This document shows positions 9,196 through 21,227 of a stretch of 64,000 bases of DNA, one piece after another. The stretch is from assembly GCA_039683515.1 (NCBI GenBank), contig JBDKRG010000052.1, forward strand, positions 36,953-100,952, written 5' to 3'. How positions within the stretch are numbered: position 1 is the stretch's first letter; each line of letters begins with the position of its first letter. The position numbers and the translations under genes are program-made. Under the pieces are notes generated by a model. That model had not been told where the DNA came from. It made no database searches and saw only the letters and a list, made by a program, of their open reading frames with translations. Origin of the DNA: JAJFUE01 sp039683515. GTDB taxonomy: Bacteria > Sumerlaeota > Sumerlaeia > MVZB01.

Positions 9196-10275
9196 TCACG
9201 CCACCAACTTATCCTCCCGGTCGCCGATCACCGCAACCAGGTCCCGCCACGAGTCGGAGAACGCCTTGACGCCGTCCCGCTGCAACTCGAGCGCCAGCGC
9301 GTCGACGTCGATCCCGGCCGCCGCAAACCGCGTCAGCACGTCCTCGCAGTCCCCGCCATCGGGCTTGAGCGCCTGCGCAAACGGCTCCGCGCCGACCAGG
9401 GCCTGGAGCGTCGCCTCGGGCATGGTGTTCACGGTCAGCGGCGCGGCCAGTTCCTTCACGTAAAGGATCGGGTCGGCCTGCGGGTCTTTCATCCCCGTGC
9501 TCGCCCACAGCAGGCGCTGGGGCCGGGCGCCGCGATTGAACAGGCTCAGCCACTCCGGCCTGCGCAGCAGCTCGCGATAGGCCCGGAACGTCCGTTTCGC
9601 CACGGCGATCCCGAGCCGGTTGCGGAGCGATTCGTCGGTTTTGCCCGCGACCGCGACGTCCCACCGGCTGACGAACAGCGACGCCACCGAGAAAACCCTC
9701 GGGCTCAATCCGGCCTCGATCCGCCGCTCGAGGCCGCGCCGGTACGCCTCCGCCGCCGCCAGGTATTGCTCGCGCGAGAAGAGCAGCGTCACGTTGATCG
9801 GCACGCCGTGGAAGATCGATTCTTCGATCGCCGGGAGCCCTTCCGAGGTGCCGGGGATCTTGATGAAGACGTTCGGCCGCCCGGCGCGATAATGCAGGTC
9901 GCGCGCCATCGAGATCGACTTCTGGGTGTCGTGGGCGATCAGCGGCGAGACCTCCAGCGAAACCCAGCCGTCGACCCCGTCGCTACGGTCGTGGATCGCG
10001 CGGAACATGTCCGCCGCGCGGGTGAGGTCCTCGATCGCCAGCTCAAAGAACAGATCCTCGCCGCCGCGCCCGGTCAACGCCTTCATGCGGATCGAGTTGT
10101 CGTAATCGGTGCTGTTCCGGATCGCGTGGTCGAAGATGGTCGGGTTCGACGTCAGCCCCGTCACCGCGCATTCGTCGATGTATTGCCGCAGGGTCCCGCT
10201 CCCCAGCATGCCGCGCGTGATGTTGTCGATCCAGACGCTCTGCCCAAGCCGATGGAGTGATTGTGCCGCATTCAT
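9196..10275 (-). CDS. tal: Transaldolase
   Basis: 359 residues, a TIM-barrel enzyme of the non-oxidative pentose phosphate pathway. It resembles the longer TalB/TAL-PGI type transaldolases. Visible motifs: GLTSNPTIFDHAI near the N-terminus, VSLEVSP, NVFIKIPGT with the Schiff-base Lys, and NVTLLFS. The C-terminal PLTVNTMPEATL is typical of actinobacterial-type Tal. Start ATG 10275 has a GGAGGGG ribosome-binding site; an in-frame extension to 10311 lacks support. It stands alone on this strand, with repeat-bearing spacers on its upstream side. Confidence 0.93.
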   Translation of the reverse strand: MNAAQSLHRLGQSVWIDNITRGMLGSGTLRQYIDECAVTGLTSNPTIFDHAIRNSTDYDNSIRMKALTGRGGEDLFFELAIEDLTRAADMFRAIHDRSDGVDGWVSLEVSPLIAHDTQKSISMARDLHYRAGRPNVFIKIPGTSEGLPAIEESIFHGVPINVTLLFSREQYLAAAEAYRRGLERRIEAGLSPRVFSVASLFVSRWDVAVAGKTDESLRNRLGIAVAKRTFRAYRELLRRPEWLSLFNRGARPQRLLWASTGMKDPQADPILYVKELAAPLTVNTMPEATLQALVGAEPFAQALKPDGGDCEDVLTRFAAAGIDVDALALELQRDGVKAFSDSWRDLVAVIGDREDKLVA

Positions 10276-10373
10276 CTTCCCCCTCCATTTGGTGATTCTA
10301 TATTTTACCACCCATCGCCCCCCACGCGGTAAACCGGGCGCCGGCCATTGAAGCGCTTGCCATAATTATTCGG

Positions 10374-10420
10374 TTCGTGCTCGTGCGTCGTGCGTCGTAA
10401 TCGTAATCGCAATCGAAAAT
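10374..10420. repeat. Intergenic word repeat (CGTGCGT)n-(CGTAAT)n
   Basis: Second copy of the two-part word, in the same orientation as at 3367-3408: GTGCGTCGTGCGT followed by CGTAATCGTAATCGCAATCG. Confidence 0.8.
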
Positions 10421-10594
10421 CGTGAATTCCGCGGCGCCGTGCCTAATTTTTCATCCTTCGTGAAGAACCGGCTTCATGCCGACTCTTCGTCATAGGCAAC
10501 CAGATTGCAGTGATTCGGGAACCGCGTCAGCGGTTCGACATCCAAAGCCGTGGGTTGTCGAAAATCGGCCTTGAACGTCGGGCCGCTGATAGCA

Positions 10595-10623
10595 AAGGAC
10601 GCCGGCTCGTCGCCGGCGTCCTT
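10595..10623 (-). terminator. Hairpin downstream of the dihydroorotate-dehydrogenase-like gene
   Basis: A 12-bp perfect stem (AAGGACGCCGGC with its complement) and a 5-nt loop begin 27 nt past the stop of the minus-strand gene at 10650. The following T-run is weak, so efficiency is uncertain. Confidence 0.55.
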
Positions 10624-10649
10624 GCAATTGTCCCGTATTCGTTCCGTCT

Positions 10650-11639
10650 TTATTTGTAGCTTTGCAGCGATTTCATGTAATTGGCGCGCTCGAACGCCGC
10701 CGGCTCGGCGACCGATCGCTGGCTCATCGAGCCCTTCATCTGCGTCACCGACTCATAGTCGTGCGCCTCCATCCAACCGTTGATCCCGTCGACGATCTTC
10801 GTGACGTGCGCGATCCCCTGCTGCAGCAGCGCCGAGCAGACCTGCGTGGCGTCGGCCCCGGCCATGATCGACTTGATGACGTCCTCGGCCGTGTGGATCC
10901 CGCCCGTGGCGGCCATCGAGGCCTTGATGTGGCTGTAGAGGATCGCGATCCAGCGCAGCGAGAGCAGGTTACCGCCGGCGTTGCTGAGCCGCACGCGCGG
11001 CTTGACCTCGAGCTCCTCCAGGTCGATGTCGGGCTGATAGAACCGGTTGAACAGGACGAGCCCGTCGACGTCCATCCCGTCGAGCTTCTGCGCGATGTTC
11101 GGGATCGAGCTGAAGAACGGCGACAGCTTCATCGCGACCGGGATCCGCACGACCGACTTGACCGCGGCCAGGATGTTCAAGTAGACCGCCTCGACCTGCG
11201 CCCCGGTCAGGTCCGTGTTGGTCGGCACGAAGTAGACGTTGAGCTCGAGGCCGTCGGCGCCGGCCTCCTCGATGCTCCGCGCGAAATCGATCCACCCGCC
11301 GCGCGTCACGCCGTTGAGGCTGGCGATCACCGGGATCGACAGCGATTCCTTGGCCTTGCGGATGTGCTCGAGATATTCCTCCGGCCCGAGCTTGAACGAG
11401 TCGATCTCGGGGAAGTAGCTGAGCGCCTCGGCGAACCCCTCGGTCCCCTGCATCATGTAATGGTCGAGTTCCTTCTGCTCGTGCGTGAGCTGCTCCTCGA
11501 AGAGCGAGTGCAGGACGACGGCCGCGGCGCCGCAGTCCTCCATCTGGCGCAGGTGGCCCAGGTCCTCCATCAGCGGCGACGCCCCCGGGATGACCGGGTT
11601 CTTCAGCTTGAGCCCCATGTAAGTGGTCGAAAGATCCAT
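10650..11639 (-). CDS. Dihydroorotate dehydrogenase-like FMN flavoprotein
   Basis: 329 residues, a DHODH-type beta/alpha barrel. Features: MDLSTTYMGLKLKNPVIPGASPL at the N-terminus, then PVIASLNGV, LELNVYFVP, KLSPFFSSI, and a C-terminal phosphate/FMN-binding region (ATGGIHTAEDVIKSIMAGAD). The start at 11639 has an AGGAAGG ribosome-binding site. It differs from true PyrD. Proteins of this type are often found beside pyruvate:ferredoxin oxidoreductase genes (from memory), and nifJ lies about 1.1 kb upstream on the same strand. The link is now split by a nucleotidyltransferase cassette. The real substrate is unknown. Confidence 0.85.
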   Translation of the reverse strand: MDLSTTYMGLKLKNPVIPGASPLMEDLGHLRQMEDCGAAAVVLHSLFEEQLTHEQKELDHYMMQGTEGFAEALSYFPEIDSFKLGPEEYLEHIRKAKESLSIPVIASLNGVTRGGWIDFARSIEEAGADGLELNVYFVPTNTDLTGAQVEAVYLNILAAVKSVVRIPVAMKLSPFFSSIPNIAQKLDGMDVDGLVLFNRFYQPDIDLEELEVKPRVRLSNAGGNLLSLRWIAILYSHIKASMAATGGIHTAEDVIKSIMAGADATQVCSALLQQGIAHVTKIVDGINGWMEAHDYESVTQMKGSMSQRSVAEPAAFERANYMKSLQSYK

Positions 11640-12004
<365 letters not shown>

Positions 12005-12469
12005 CTAACTTTCGTCCAAATCGAGGCTTTGATTCAACCGCTCAAGATCTGCAATGTCTTTTGCCCGACCGGCCGCTTTTTTCGAGGCAATCAAATCATC
12101 CCGTGAAATAAATGGAATCCGGATTCCCTCGATCGTCGTCTCCACGCGCCGCTGCCAGGCTTGGTCAAAAACAACTCCTGGAATCGACATCATAATATCC
12201 ACGCGAAGGGGCGGTTTGCCCATTTGATAAAAATCGCCCTCATGTGAAAAATCTTCGGCCGACAAACCAACAAGCGGCGCGCCGAACGATTTCAACGCGC
12301 CTTACACTTTTTGGGCATTTTCGCGGTCAACGGCAATCCACAGGTCGAGATCCTTCGTGTAATGCGGTTCGGTGTATTTCATCACCGCATAGCCGCCGAC
12401 AATCAGAAACTTCACATCATAGCTTTTGAAAGCGCTCAACAGTTCTTTGAAGTCGGGGCTCGTCAGCAT
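12005..12469 (-). pseudogene. Nucleotidyltransferase (MNT/AbiEii-like), nonsense-interrupted
   Basis: From ATG 12469 the frame reads a nucleotidyltransferase N-terminus: FLIVGGYAVMKY, then the metal-binding KDLDLWI. A TAA stop at 12304-12302 follows AQKV; the same frame resumes (GALKSFGAPLVG) and runs to 12005. TAA is not a selenocysteine codon, so this looks like a point mutation of a sense codon such as TAT. The second half alone (96 residues) lacks the catalytic Asp residues. Such enzymes usually pair with a small upstream partner in toxin-antitoxin-like cassettes, here the gene at 12417-12614, which overlaps it by 53 nt. A sequencing error cannot be excluded. Confidence 0.75.
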
Positions 12470-12614
12470 GACCTTGCCTTATTAGCCGGGCATCCAGCAC
12501 GAGATCGCGTGCTGCCCGAAAGATTGCCTCATCGCCCTGGCTTTGCCAAAAGGCAATATCGAATCGATCGTTCGGATCGCCAATCCTGCGATATGCTTCC
12601 TTAAATTCTGCCAT
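12417..12614 (-). CDS. Small conserved-looking partner of the nucleotidyltransferase
   Basis: 65 residues from ATG 12614 (MAEFKEAYRRIGDPNDRFD), ending RTVERFQKL. It is Arg/Asp-rich with no signal peptide. It overlaps the nucleotidyltransferase start by 53 nt in another frame, an arrangement that suggests translational coupling and a two-gene toxin-antitoxin-like cassette. I recognise the arrangement but not a named family. A longer form from 12647 is possible. Confidence 0.55.
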   Translation of the reverse strand: MAEFKEAYRRIGDPNDRFDIAFWQSQGDEAIFRAARDLVLDARLIRQGHADEPRLQRTVERFQKL

Positions 12615-12665
12615 GGATCGAAAACTCCTGTTCAAGTATTGCCCCATGATCCGTCCCGTTCAACA

Positions 12666-12697
12666 ACAAAAAATCGGCCCCGGATTTCTCCGGGGCC
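12666..12697 (-). terminator. Rho-independent terminator between nifJ and the nucleotidyltransferase cassette
   Basis: On the minus strand an 8-bp GC stem (GGCCCCGG/CCGGGGCC, 6-nt loop) is followed by GATTTTTT. It lies 43 nt past the nifJ stop and is a canonical intrinsic terminator. Confidence 0.85.
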
Positions 12698-12710
12698 AAT
12701 GTTCTCGGGA

Positions 12711-12735
12711 CTCGGGACTCAGCGCTCAGGGCCTG
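12711..12735. repeat. Word repeat GGACTC(A/G)G
   Basis: CTCGGGACTCGGGACTCAG followed by CGCTCAGGG. The same word family appears at 48082-48110, upstream of the ZapB-like gene. Confidence 0.65.
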
Positions 12736-12740
12736 TCCGT

Positions 12741-16331
<3,591 letters not shown>

Positions 16332-16575
16332 GTGTCGTGTCTCCCAGAGCTATTAGATACCAAAGACCACCACATCTTAATTTCTGCCAACGGGCTTGAC
16401 AATGACTTTTTCGGCCCGGCCCGCCAGAAACCCAACACCGCCCGCAGACGCCCGGGGCCATGGCCTGGTTTTCCCCACGCCATTATCTAACGCAAGCAGA
16501 TCAAATGGTTTACGCGGACATGATCGCTTCGATAGGAAAATCGACAAGGCGGTCTTCATTGGGCCGCGACCGGGG

Positions 16576-18201
16576 TCAATCCTGTTTCAGGCGCTGCATC
16601 GCCCTCCTCGGGTCCATGCCGCCCCCGACCGCGTCCTCGGTTTTCCGACCGGCTTCGGCGGGCGTTTCCGGCAAGTCCATGGGCAAAACCAGCTCCACCC
16701 GCGTCCCCTGGCCGGGGGCGGTGCGGATCTCCATCTGCCCCCCCAGGTAAACCACCCGCTCCCGGATGCTGGTCAGGCCGATGCTCTCGGCAACCGCCGC
16801 CGGCTCGTAGCCGATCCCCTCGTCGGCGACGGTGAGGCGCAGCCACCGGTCGCGCTCGCGGGCGAGCGCCAGGCTCGCCTGGCCGACCCGGGCGTGCTTG
16901 ACGATATTGAACAGCAACTCGCGCGCCGAGTGGAAAAACACCAGCGCGACGTTTTCGTCGCGCGGCTGAACGCCCGACTCGATCCGCACGCCGACCTTGA
17001 GGCCGTATTTGTCCTCCATCTGGTGGCCCAGCCAGGTCAGGGCCGGGGCGAGGCCTGTTTCGTACAGGATCCGCGGGCTGAGCTCGGCGCTGAGCGTGCG
17101 CGATTCGTCGATGGCTTCCGACAGCAGATCCTCGACCCGGTCCAGGACGGTTGTCACGCCGCTGTCGCTCACCCGGCCCTTGGCGATGCCGAGCTGGATG
17201 CGGACGGCTACCAGAATCTGCTGCAGGTTGTCGTGGAGCAGTTGCGAGAGCCTGCGCCGCTCGCTCTGCTCGGCCTGAATCAGATTGGCGGCGAGTTTGC
17301 GCAGCTGAACCGTCCGCAGTTCCAGTTCGACGATCGTCCGGTTCAGCTCGACGGTCCGCTCGGCGACGCGCGTCTCGAGCAGGTCGCGCTTGTGCCGCAG
17401 GTCCTGTTCGCTCCGTTTCAGGTGCAGGAACACGGTGTTGAGCGGCTGGCTCAGCCCCATCACCACGAACACCTCGCAAATCATCCCGATCGAGGCGAGT
17501 TTCAGAAGGTGCCCGGCCATGTTGAGGTAACCCGTCGGCAACTTGTAGAGGATAAAGCAGACCTGGGACAGGATGGCCGTCGTGATCGCCATGACGATCA
17601 GGTTCCGCACCGCCGGCTCGAACTTGTCGCGATGGCGCAGGACGGCGGCGATCGCCGCGCCCAGCAGCCCGATCCCCGCCAGCCCCAAGACGCGCGCAAA
17701 CAGCGTCAGCCCCCGTCCCTCGACAAAGCAGACCGGGAAAATCGGCCACTTGAAGATCGCCAGCAACCCCAGCGCCGTGGCGGCGCCGAAGCCGGCGAAA
17801 ACGCGGCCCGGAGCGATGCGCCGGGTCAGGAACAGCGTGGCCATGGATAAAGCCACGGCCTCGAGCGTCCGCGCCTGCATCCAGAGCTGGTTCACCGCGT
17901 CGGCCGACCGCACCGCGCCGATCCCCATGTACACCGCCGCGTGGACCGATTCCAGGACCGCCACGAACAGGAAACCGATGCCGAGGAAGAGCAGGTAATC
18001 GTTGTCGATGAGCCGGCGCGTGTTCCACGCCACGATGAAGATCGTGCACATGACGACGACGCTGAACAGCTCGAGCAGGCGGTGAAACAGGATGTAGTTC
18101 CACTCGCTGATGAGAAACAAAAACAGGAAAATCGAGACGATTCCGCCGCCGAAAAGCATTCGGCGATGCCACGGAAGGGAACTGCGACCTGGAAGTTGCA
18201 C
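16576..18201 (-). CDS. MASE3-type membrane sensor histidine kinase (HisKA_3), copy 2
   Basis: 541 residues from GTG 18201, chosen because AAAGGT lies 9 nt upstream; ATG 18159 is the alternative. The N-terminal half is an eight-helix-like membrane sensor of MASE3 type (IFIVAWNTRRLIDNDYLLFLGIGFLFVA). Next come a coiled linker and HisKA_3 with the phospho-His in QLLHDNLQQIL, then HATPase motifs (ELLFNIVKHA, DEGIGYEP, APGQGTRVEL). It is about half identical by eye to the kinase directly upstream, a tandem duplication. NarL-type kinases usually act on LuxR-type regulators; none is nearby. The tail after the ATPase domain is short and hydrophilic. Confidence 0.88.
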   Translation of the reverse strand: MQLPGRSSLPWHRRMLFGGGIVSIFLFLFLISEWNYILFHRLLELFSVVVMCTIFIVAWNTRRLIDNDYLLFLGIGFLFVAVLESVHAAVYMGIGAVRSADAVNQLWMQARTLEAVALSMATLFLTRRIAPGRVFAGFGAATALGLLAIFKWPIFPVCFVEGRGLTLFARVLGLAGIGLLGAAIAAVLRHRDKFEPAVRNLIVMAITTAILSQVCFILYKLPTGYLNMAGHLLKLASIGMICEVFVVMGLSQPLNTVFLHLKRSEQDLRHKRDLLETRVAERTVELNRTIVELELRTVQLRKLAANLIQAEQSERRRLSQLLHDNLQQILVAVRIQLGIAKGRVSDSGVTTVLDRVEDLLSEAIDESRTLSAELSPRILYETGLAPALTWLGHQMEDKYGLKVGVRIESGVQPRDENVALVFFHSARELLFNIVKHARVGQASLALARERDRWLRLTVADEGIGYEPAAVAESIGLTSIRERVVYLGGQMEIRTAPGQGTRVELVLPMDLPETPAEAGRKTEDAVGGGMDPRRAMQRLKQD

Positions 18202-18287
18202 TACGGACCTTTCTGCCTGGTTCTGGCGGCCACGGACGCCGCATCGCACCGGCCCCTCACGGGTTATTTTAGAACACCCACGGCAAT

Positions 18288-19865
18288 TTACGCCAAAAGA
18301 TCGCCCCCCCGGCTCGGATCCGCCCCGGCCCGCCGCGGCGGCGCCATCGGGGAGTAAAGCACGACCCGCACCCCTTGCCCCGGCGCGGCCTGGACCTCCA
18401 TGGCCCCCCCCATGTAAGTCATCCGCTCCCGGATGCTCACAAGCCCGAAATTCTCCCGAACCGACTTCGGGTCGTAGCCGATCCCCCTGTCCTCCACCCC
18501 GAGCCGCAGCCACCCCTCCGGCTCCCGGCCGAGGGTCAGGCGGGCTTCCGGGACGCCGGCGTGCTTGACGATGTTGAACAGCAGCTCGCGCGCCGAGTGA
18601 AAAACCATGATCGAGACGTTCTCATCGGGCGGCAGCACGGCGTCGTCGACCTCGACCTCGACCTTCAAGCCGTGCTTCTGCTCCATCTGCCGGCCGAGCC
18701 AGGCCAGCGCGGTCGGCAGCCCCGACTCGTACAGGACCCTCGGGCTGAGCTCGACGCTCAACGAGCGCGACTCGTTGATCGACTCATTGATCAATTCCTC
18801 GACCGTGGCCAGCGCGGCCCGCCCTTCCTCCCGGACCTTGCCCTTGACGACCCCCAGATGGATCCGGGCGGCCACGAGCATCTGCTGGAGGTGATCGTGG
18901 AGCACCTGCGAGAGCCGGCGCCGCTCGGCCTGCTCCGCCTGGATCAGCTGGGCGGCGAGGGTCCGCAGCTGCGCCGTGCGCTCCTCGAGCTCGGCGATCG
19001 ACCGGTTCAGCTCGACGGTCCGTTCGGCGACCCGCGCCTCCAGCCAGTCGCGCTTGCGCTCCAGCTCGATCCGGCTCCGCTTCAGATTCGCGAACAGCAC
19101 GCTCAACGGCCGCCTGAGGCCCGTGACCACGAATGCCTCATAGATCATCCCAAACGAAACGAGCTGCAGGAAGTGGCCGCCCATGTTCACCGGGCCGGTC
19201 GGCGATGCGTAGAACATGAAGCTCAGCTCGGTGAGGATCGTCGTCAGGATCGCGGCGTTGATCAGGCGCAGCACGGACCGGTCGAACCGGTCGCGCCGGT
19301 TCCAGGTCAAATACATCGCAAGCCCCAACAGGCCCACGATGGTCAGCTCGCTGGCGCGTTTGAACGGCGTCAGCCCCTGCCCGTCCGCGAAGCAGACCGG
19401 GAAGACCGGCCAATAGAAGATCGTCGCCAGGGCCAGCGCCGACACGACGCCGTAAATCCCGATCACGAAGCTGGCGCGCACCCGCCGGGTCAGAAACGAA
19501 GGGGCCGCGGCAAGCGTCACGGCCAGCATGCATTGCTTCTGGATCCAAATCTGCGTCGCGGGGTCGGCCGAGTTCGTGATCAGGTTCATCCCCCGGTAGC
19601 CGAGCGTATGGAGCAGGTCCAGCCCCGACACGAACAGGAACCCGATGCCGATGAACAGCAGGTAATCGTTGTCGACCAGCCGCCGCGTGTTCCACGCCAC
19701 GATGAAAATGGCGCAGCCGACCGCGATGCTGAACAGCTCGACGATGCAGTGGAACAGGAGGTAGTTATGGTATCCGATCGCCAGCAACGCCGCGAAGACC
19801 GCAAACACCCCAACCAGCTGCACGAGCCGCCGCTGCAAGACTGGATTTCTGATTGGGCCCGACAT
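18288..19865 (-). CDS. MASE3-type membrane sensor histidine kinase (HisKA_3), copy 1
   Basis: 525 residues, same architecture as the downstream paralog. There is a polytopic MASE3 region (residues ~15-250, with IFIVAWNTRRLVDNDYLLFIG), a coiled coil (~250-310) and HisKA_3 with QVLHDHLQQML. HATPase motifs follow (ELLFNIVKHA, EDRGIGYDP, APGQGVRV). A Pro/Arg-rich tail ends the protein. The start at 19865 (MSGPIRNP) places the first helix directly after it. The two kinases are 86 nt apart on one strand and probably form an operon. The ligand is unknown. Confidence 0.88.
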   Translation of the reverse strand: MSGPIRNPVLQRRLVQLVGVFAVFAALLAIGYHNYLLFHCIVELFSIAVGCAIFIVAWNTRRLVDNDYLLFIGIGFLFVSGLDLLHTLGYRGMNLITNSADPATQIWIQKQCMLAVTLAAAPSFLTRRVRASFVIGIYGVVSALALATIFYWPVFPVCFADGQGLTPFKRASELTIVGLLGLAMYLTWNRRDRFDRSVLRLINAAILTTILTELSFMFYASPTGPVNMGGHFLQLVSFGMIYEAFVVTGLRRPLSVLFANLKRSRIELERKRDWLEARVAERTVELNRSIAELEERTAQLRTLAAQLIQAEQAERRRLSQVLHDHLQQMLVAARIHLGVVKGKVREEGRAALATVEELINESINESRSLSVELSPRVLYESGLPTALAWLGRQMEQKHGLKVEVEVDDAVLPPDENVSIMVFHSARELLFNIVKHAGVPEARLTLGREPEGWLRLGVEDRGIGYDPKSVRENFGLVSIRERMTYMGGAMEVQAAPGQGVRVVLYSPMAPPRRAGADPSRGGDLLA

Positions 19866-19949
19866 TTTGATGATGTTCCTGGTTAGAATTTATCATCGCC
19901 CGCCCGCCAAATCAATCGGCCACAGGCCGCGTTACTGTGATTAAACGGG

Positions 19950-19978
19950 TTGACAGCGGGATTCCTTATTCGCAAGAT
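19950..19978 (+). promoter_or_regulatory. Candidate promoter for the 20005 gene
   Basis: TTGACA at 19950-19955, 17-nt spacer, CAAGAT at 19973-19978 (weak -10). A GGAGG ribosome-binding site lies between it and ATG 20005. Confidence 0.4.
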
Positions 19979-20004
19979 GATTTTTCAAACGGAGGCTTTT
20001 TACC

Positions 20005-20574
20005 ATGCGGTTCGAAGAACATTCATCTGAGACTGTATGCCGCGCACTGGGCCTGTTCGGCTTTGCCAACGATCCGCTCCTGCTCCAACCCAAGCGCTCG
20101 CTCAGGATGCTGATCCAGCCCGCCCGTGAACCGGAAATGTGCCTGACCCTCTCGGCCGAGGGCCGGCAGGCCCGCCTCGCCATGGTCGTCGCGCGCGCGC
20201 GCCTGTTCGACCGCCCCGGCGCCAACGTCCCCAAGGACCGGGCCACCTGCCTCATCGACCCGGCCAGGTTCGAATCCATTTGCGAGCTGGTCAAGACCGC
20301 CGCCTCGGCCGTCAAGACCCGGGACGTGCCGGAAAGCCGCGTCAAGGTCCACGTGCTGCTGACCGAAAACGGCAAGCGGATCGATCTCGAGGAGGGTCTG
20401 CACGCGAACTCGCCGCTCAAGCCCGCCGTGCAGGCCGCCATCGCCGACGCCTCGGACGCATGCCCGGACCCGGCCTGCCGCCAGGCGCTTTCGGTTTTGA
20501 GCGAGCTGCTGGCCGGCGAGCTGCCGCGGCACGCGCCGACCCGCTCGACGCCGGCCAACTCCTGGTCGCGCTGA
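20005..20574 (+). CDS. Hypothetical protein
   Basis: 189 residues, no recognised family. ATG 20005 has a strong GGAGG ribosome-binding site and a candidate promoter. There is no signal peptide or membrane segment. The middle (residues ~45-140) is regular alpha/beta: LTLSAEGRQARLAMVVARARLF, then VKVHVLLTENGKRIDLEEG. Two Cys sit in a CPDPAC motif near residue 155. The C-terminus is Pro/Ser/Thr-rich. It stands alone, divergent from the MASE3 kinases. The following spacer holds degenerate AGATCCGAC and GAATTTCGAATTT words. Confidence 0.55.
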   Translation: MRFEEHSSETVCRALGLFGFANDPLLLQPKRSLRMLIQPAREPEMCLTLSAEGRQARLAMVVARARLFDRPGANVPKDRATCLIDPARFESICELVKTAASAVKTRDVPESRVKVHVLLTENGKRIDLEEGLHANSPLKPAVQAAIADASDACPDPACRQALSVLSELLAGELPRHAPTRSTPANSWSR

Positions 20575-20609
20575 TTTTTTTAAGCGAGATAGATCCGACA
20601 GATCCGACC

Positions 20610-20668
20610 GATTTCGAATTTGAAGTTTTGAATTTGTTTCGAATTTAGAATTTCGAATTTCGGATTTC
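20610..20668. repeat. Degenerate GAATTTCG word repeat
   Basis: Repeated GAATTT(C/T)G-like units (TTTCGAATTTGAAGTTTTG, then TTTCGAATTTAG) upstream of ATG 20684. It is AT-rich against the surrounding genes. Confidence 0.65.
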
Positions 20669-20683
20669 CCACCGGAGGTTGCC

Positions 20684-21166
20684 ATGGATCTTCTCTCCGC
20701 GCTCCCGTCGCTCCTGCCGCAGGCCTGCAAGTGGGCCGAGCATCATTCGGCGCACATCGAGCGCTTCGGCGAGAGGCTCGCCCCGCGCGGCCTCGAGATG
20801 GCCCGCCGCGTCGGTGTCCTCGACCCCGAGCGCGTCCGGATCTGCTTCGTCCCGGAGATCCCCCGGCCCGACGACCCGGCCCTGAGCGAGGCGTGCGAAG
20901 CCTCCGGCATGCTCGGCCCCGAGACGCTCGGCCTGACGCTGTTTTACGGCATTTACATGAACACCGGCTGCCGCCACGAGGAGCGCATGCTCGTCCACGA
21001 GCTGCGCCACGTGGCGCAGTACGAGATGTTCGGCTCGATCCCCGAATACCTGGCCGTCTACCTGCCGCAGATCGTCCAGCACGGCTACCTCGCCTCGCCG
21101 TTCGAGCAGGACGCCGCCGCCGCCGAAATGGTGATTATCAACAACTCTGATTTGACTTTTCAATAA
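20684..21166 (+). CDS. HExxH metallopeptidase-like protein, 3' end altered by insertion
   Basis: 160 residues as read, with a zinc-type HExxH motif in LVHELRHVAQYE and a later acidic residue in SPFEQDA that could be the third ligand. Similar short proteins with HELxHxAQYE motifs are uncharacterised. The last ~11 residues (from VIINNS) are encoded by the low-GC insert. If 21133-22529 is removed, the frame instead reads ...AEMVMFLLN and stops at 22546-22548, 2 nt before a terminator-like hairpin. I therefore infer an original protein of 155 residues. The insert changes only the extreme C-terminus, so the protein may still work. The start has GGAGG at 20672-20676. Confidence 0.75.
   Translation: MDLLSALPSLLPQACKWAEHHSAHIERFGERLAPRGLEMARRVGVLDPERVRICFVPEIPRPDDPALSEACEASGMLGPETLGLTLFYGIYMNTGCRHEERMLVHELRHVAQYEMFGSIPEYLAVYLPQIVQHGYLASPFEQDAAAAEMVIINNSDLTFQ
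21123..21132. repeat. 10-bp direct repeat, left copy (CCGAAATGGT)
   Basis: Identical to 22520-22529. It marks the left edge of the low-GC insert and is either a target-site duplication or a recombination site. Confidence 0.7.
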
Positions 21167-21227
21167 TTTAGTGAGATGTTTTTTTTGGTTATTGCTGCAT
21201 TTGAAAATTTTTTGCAGGCTAAACGAA

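Larger units (their letters stand above)
10276..10649. other. Intergenic region with word repeats and a terminator
   Basis: 374 bases between tal and the dihydroorotate-dehydrogenase-like gene. It holds a CTCGTGCGT/CGTAAT word block (10374-10420) and a hairpin at 10595-10623. No coding gene is credible. Confidence 0.7.

Noticed and set aside
12302..12304. Recoding at the in-frame stop of the nucleotidyltransferase
   Set aside because: The codon is TAA, which is not read as selenocysteine or pyrrolysine; a point mutation is simpler.
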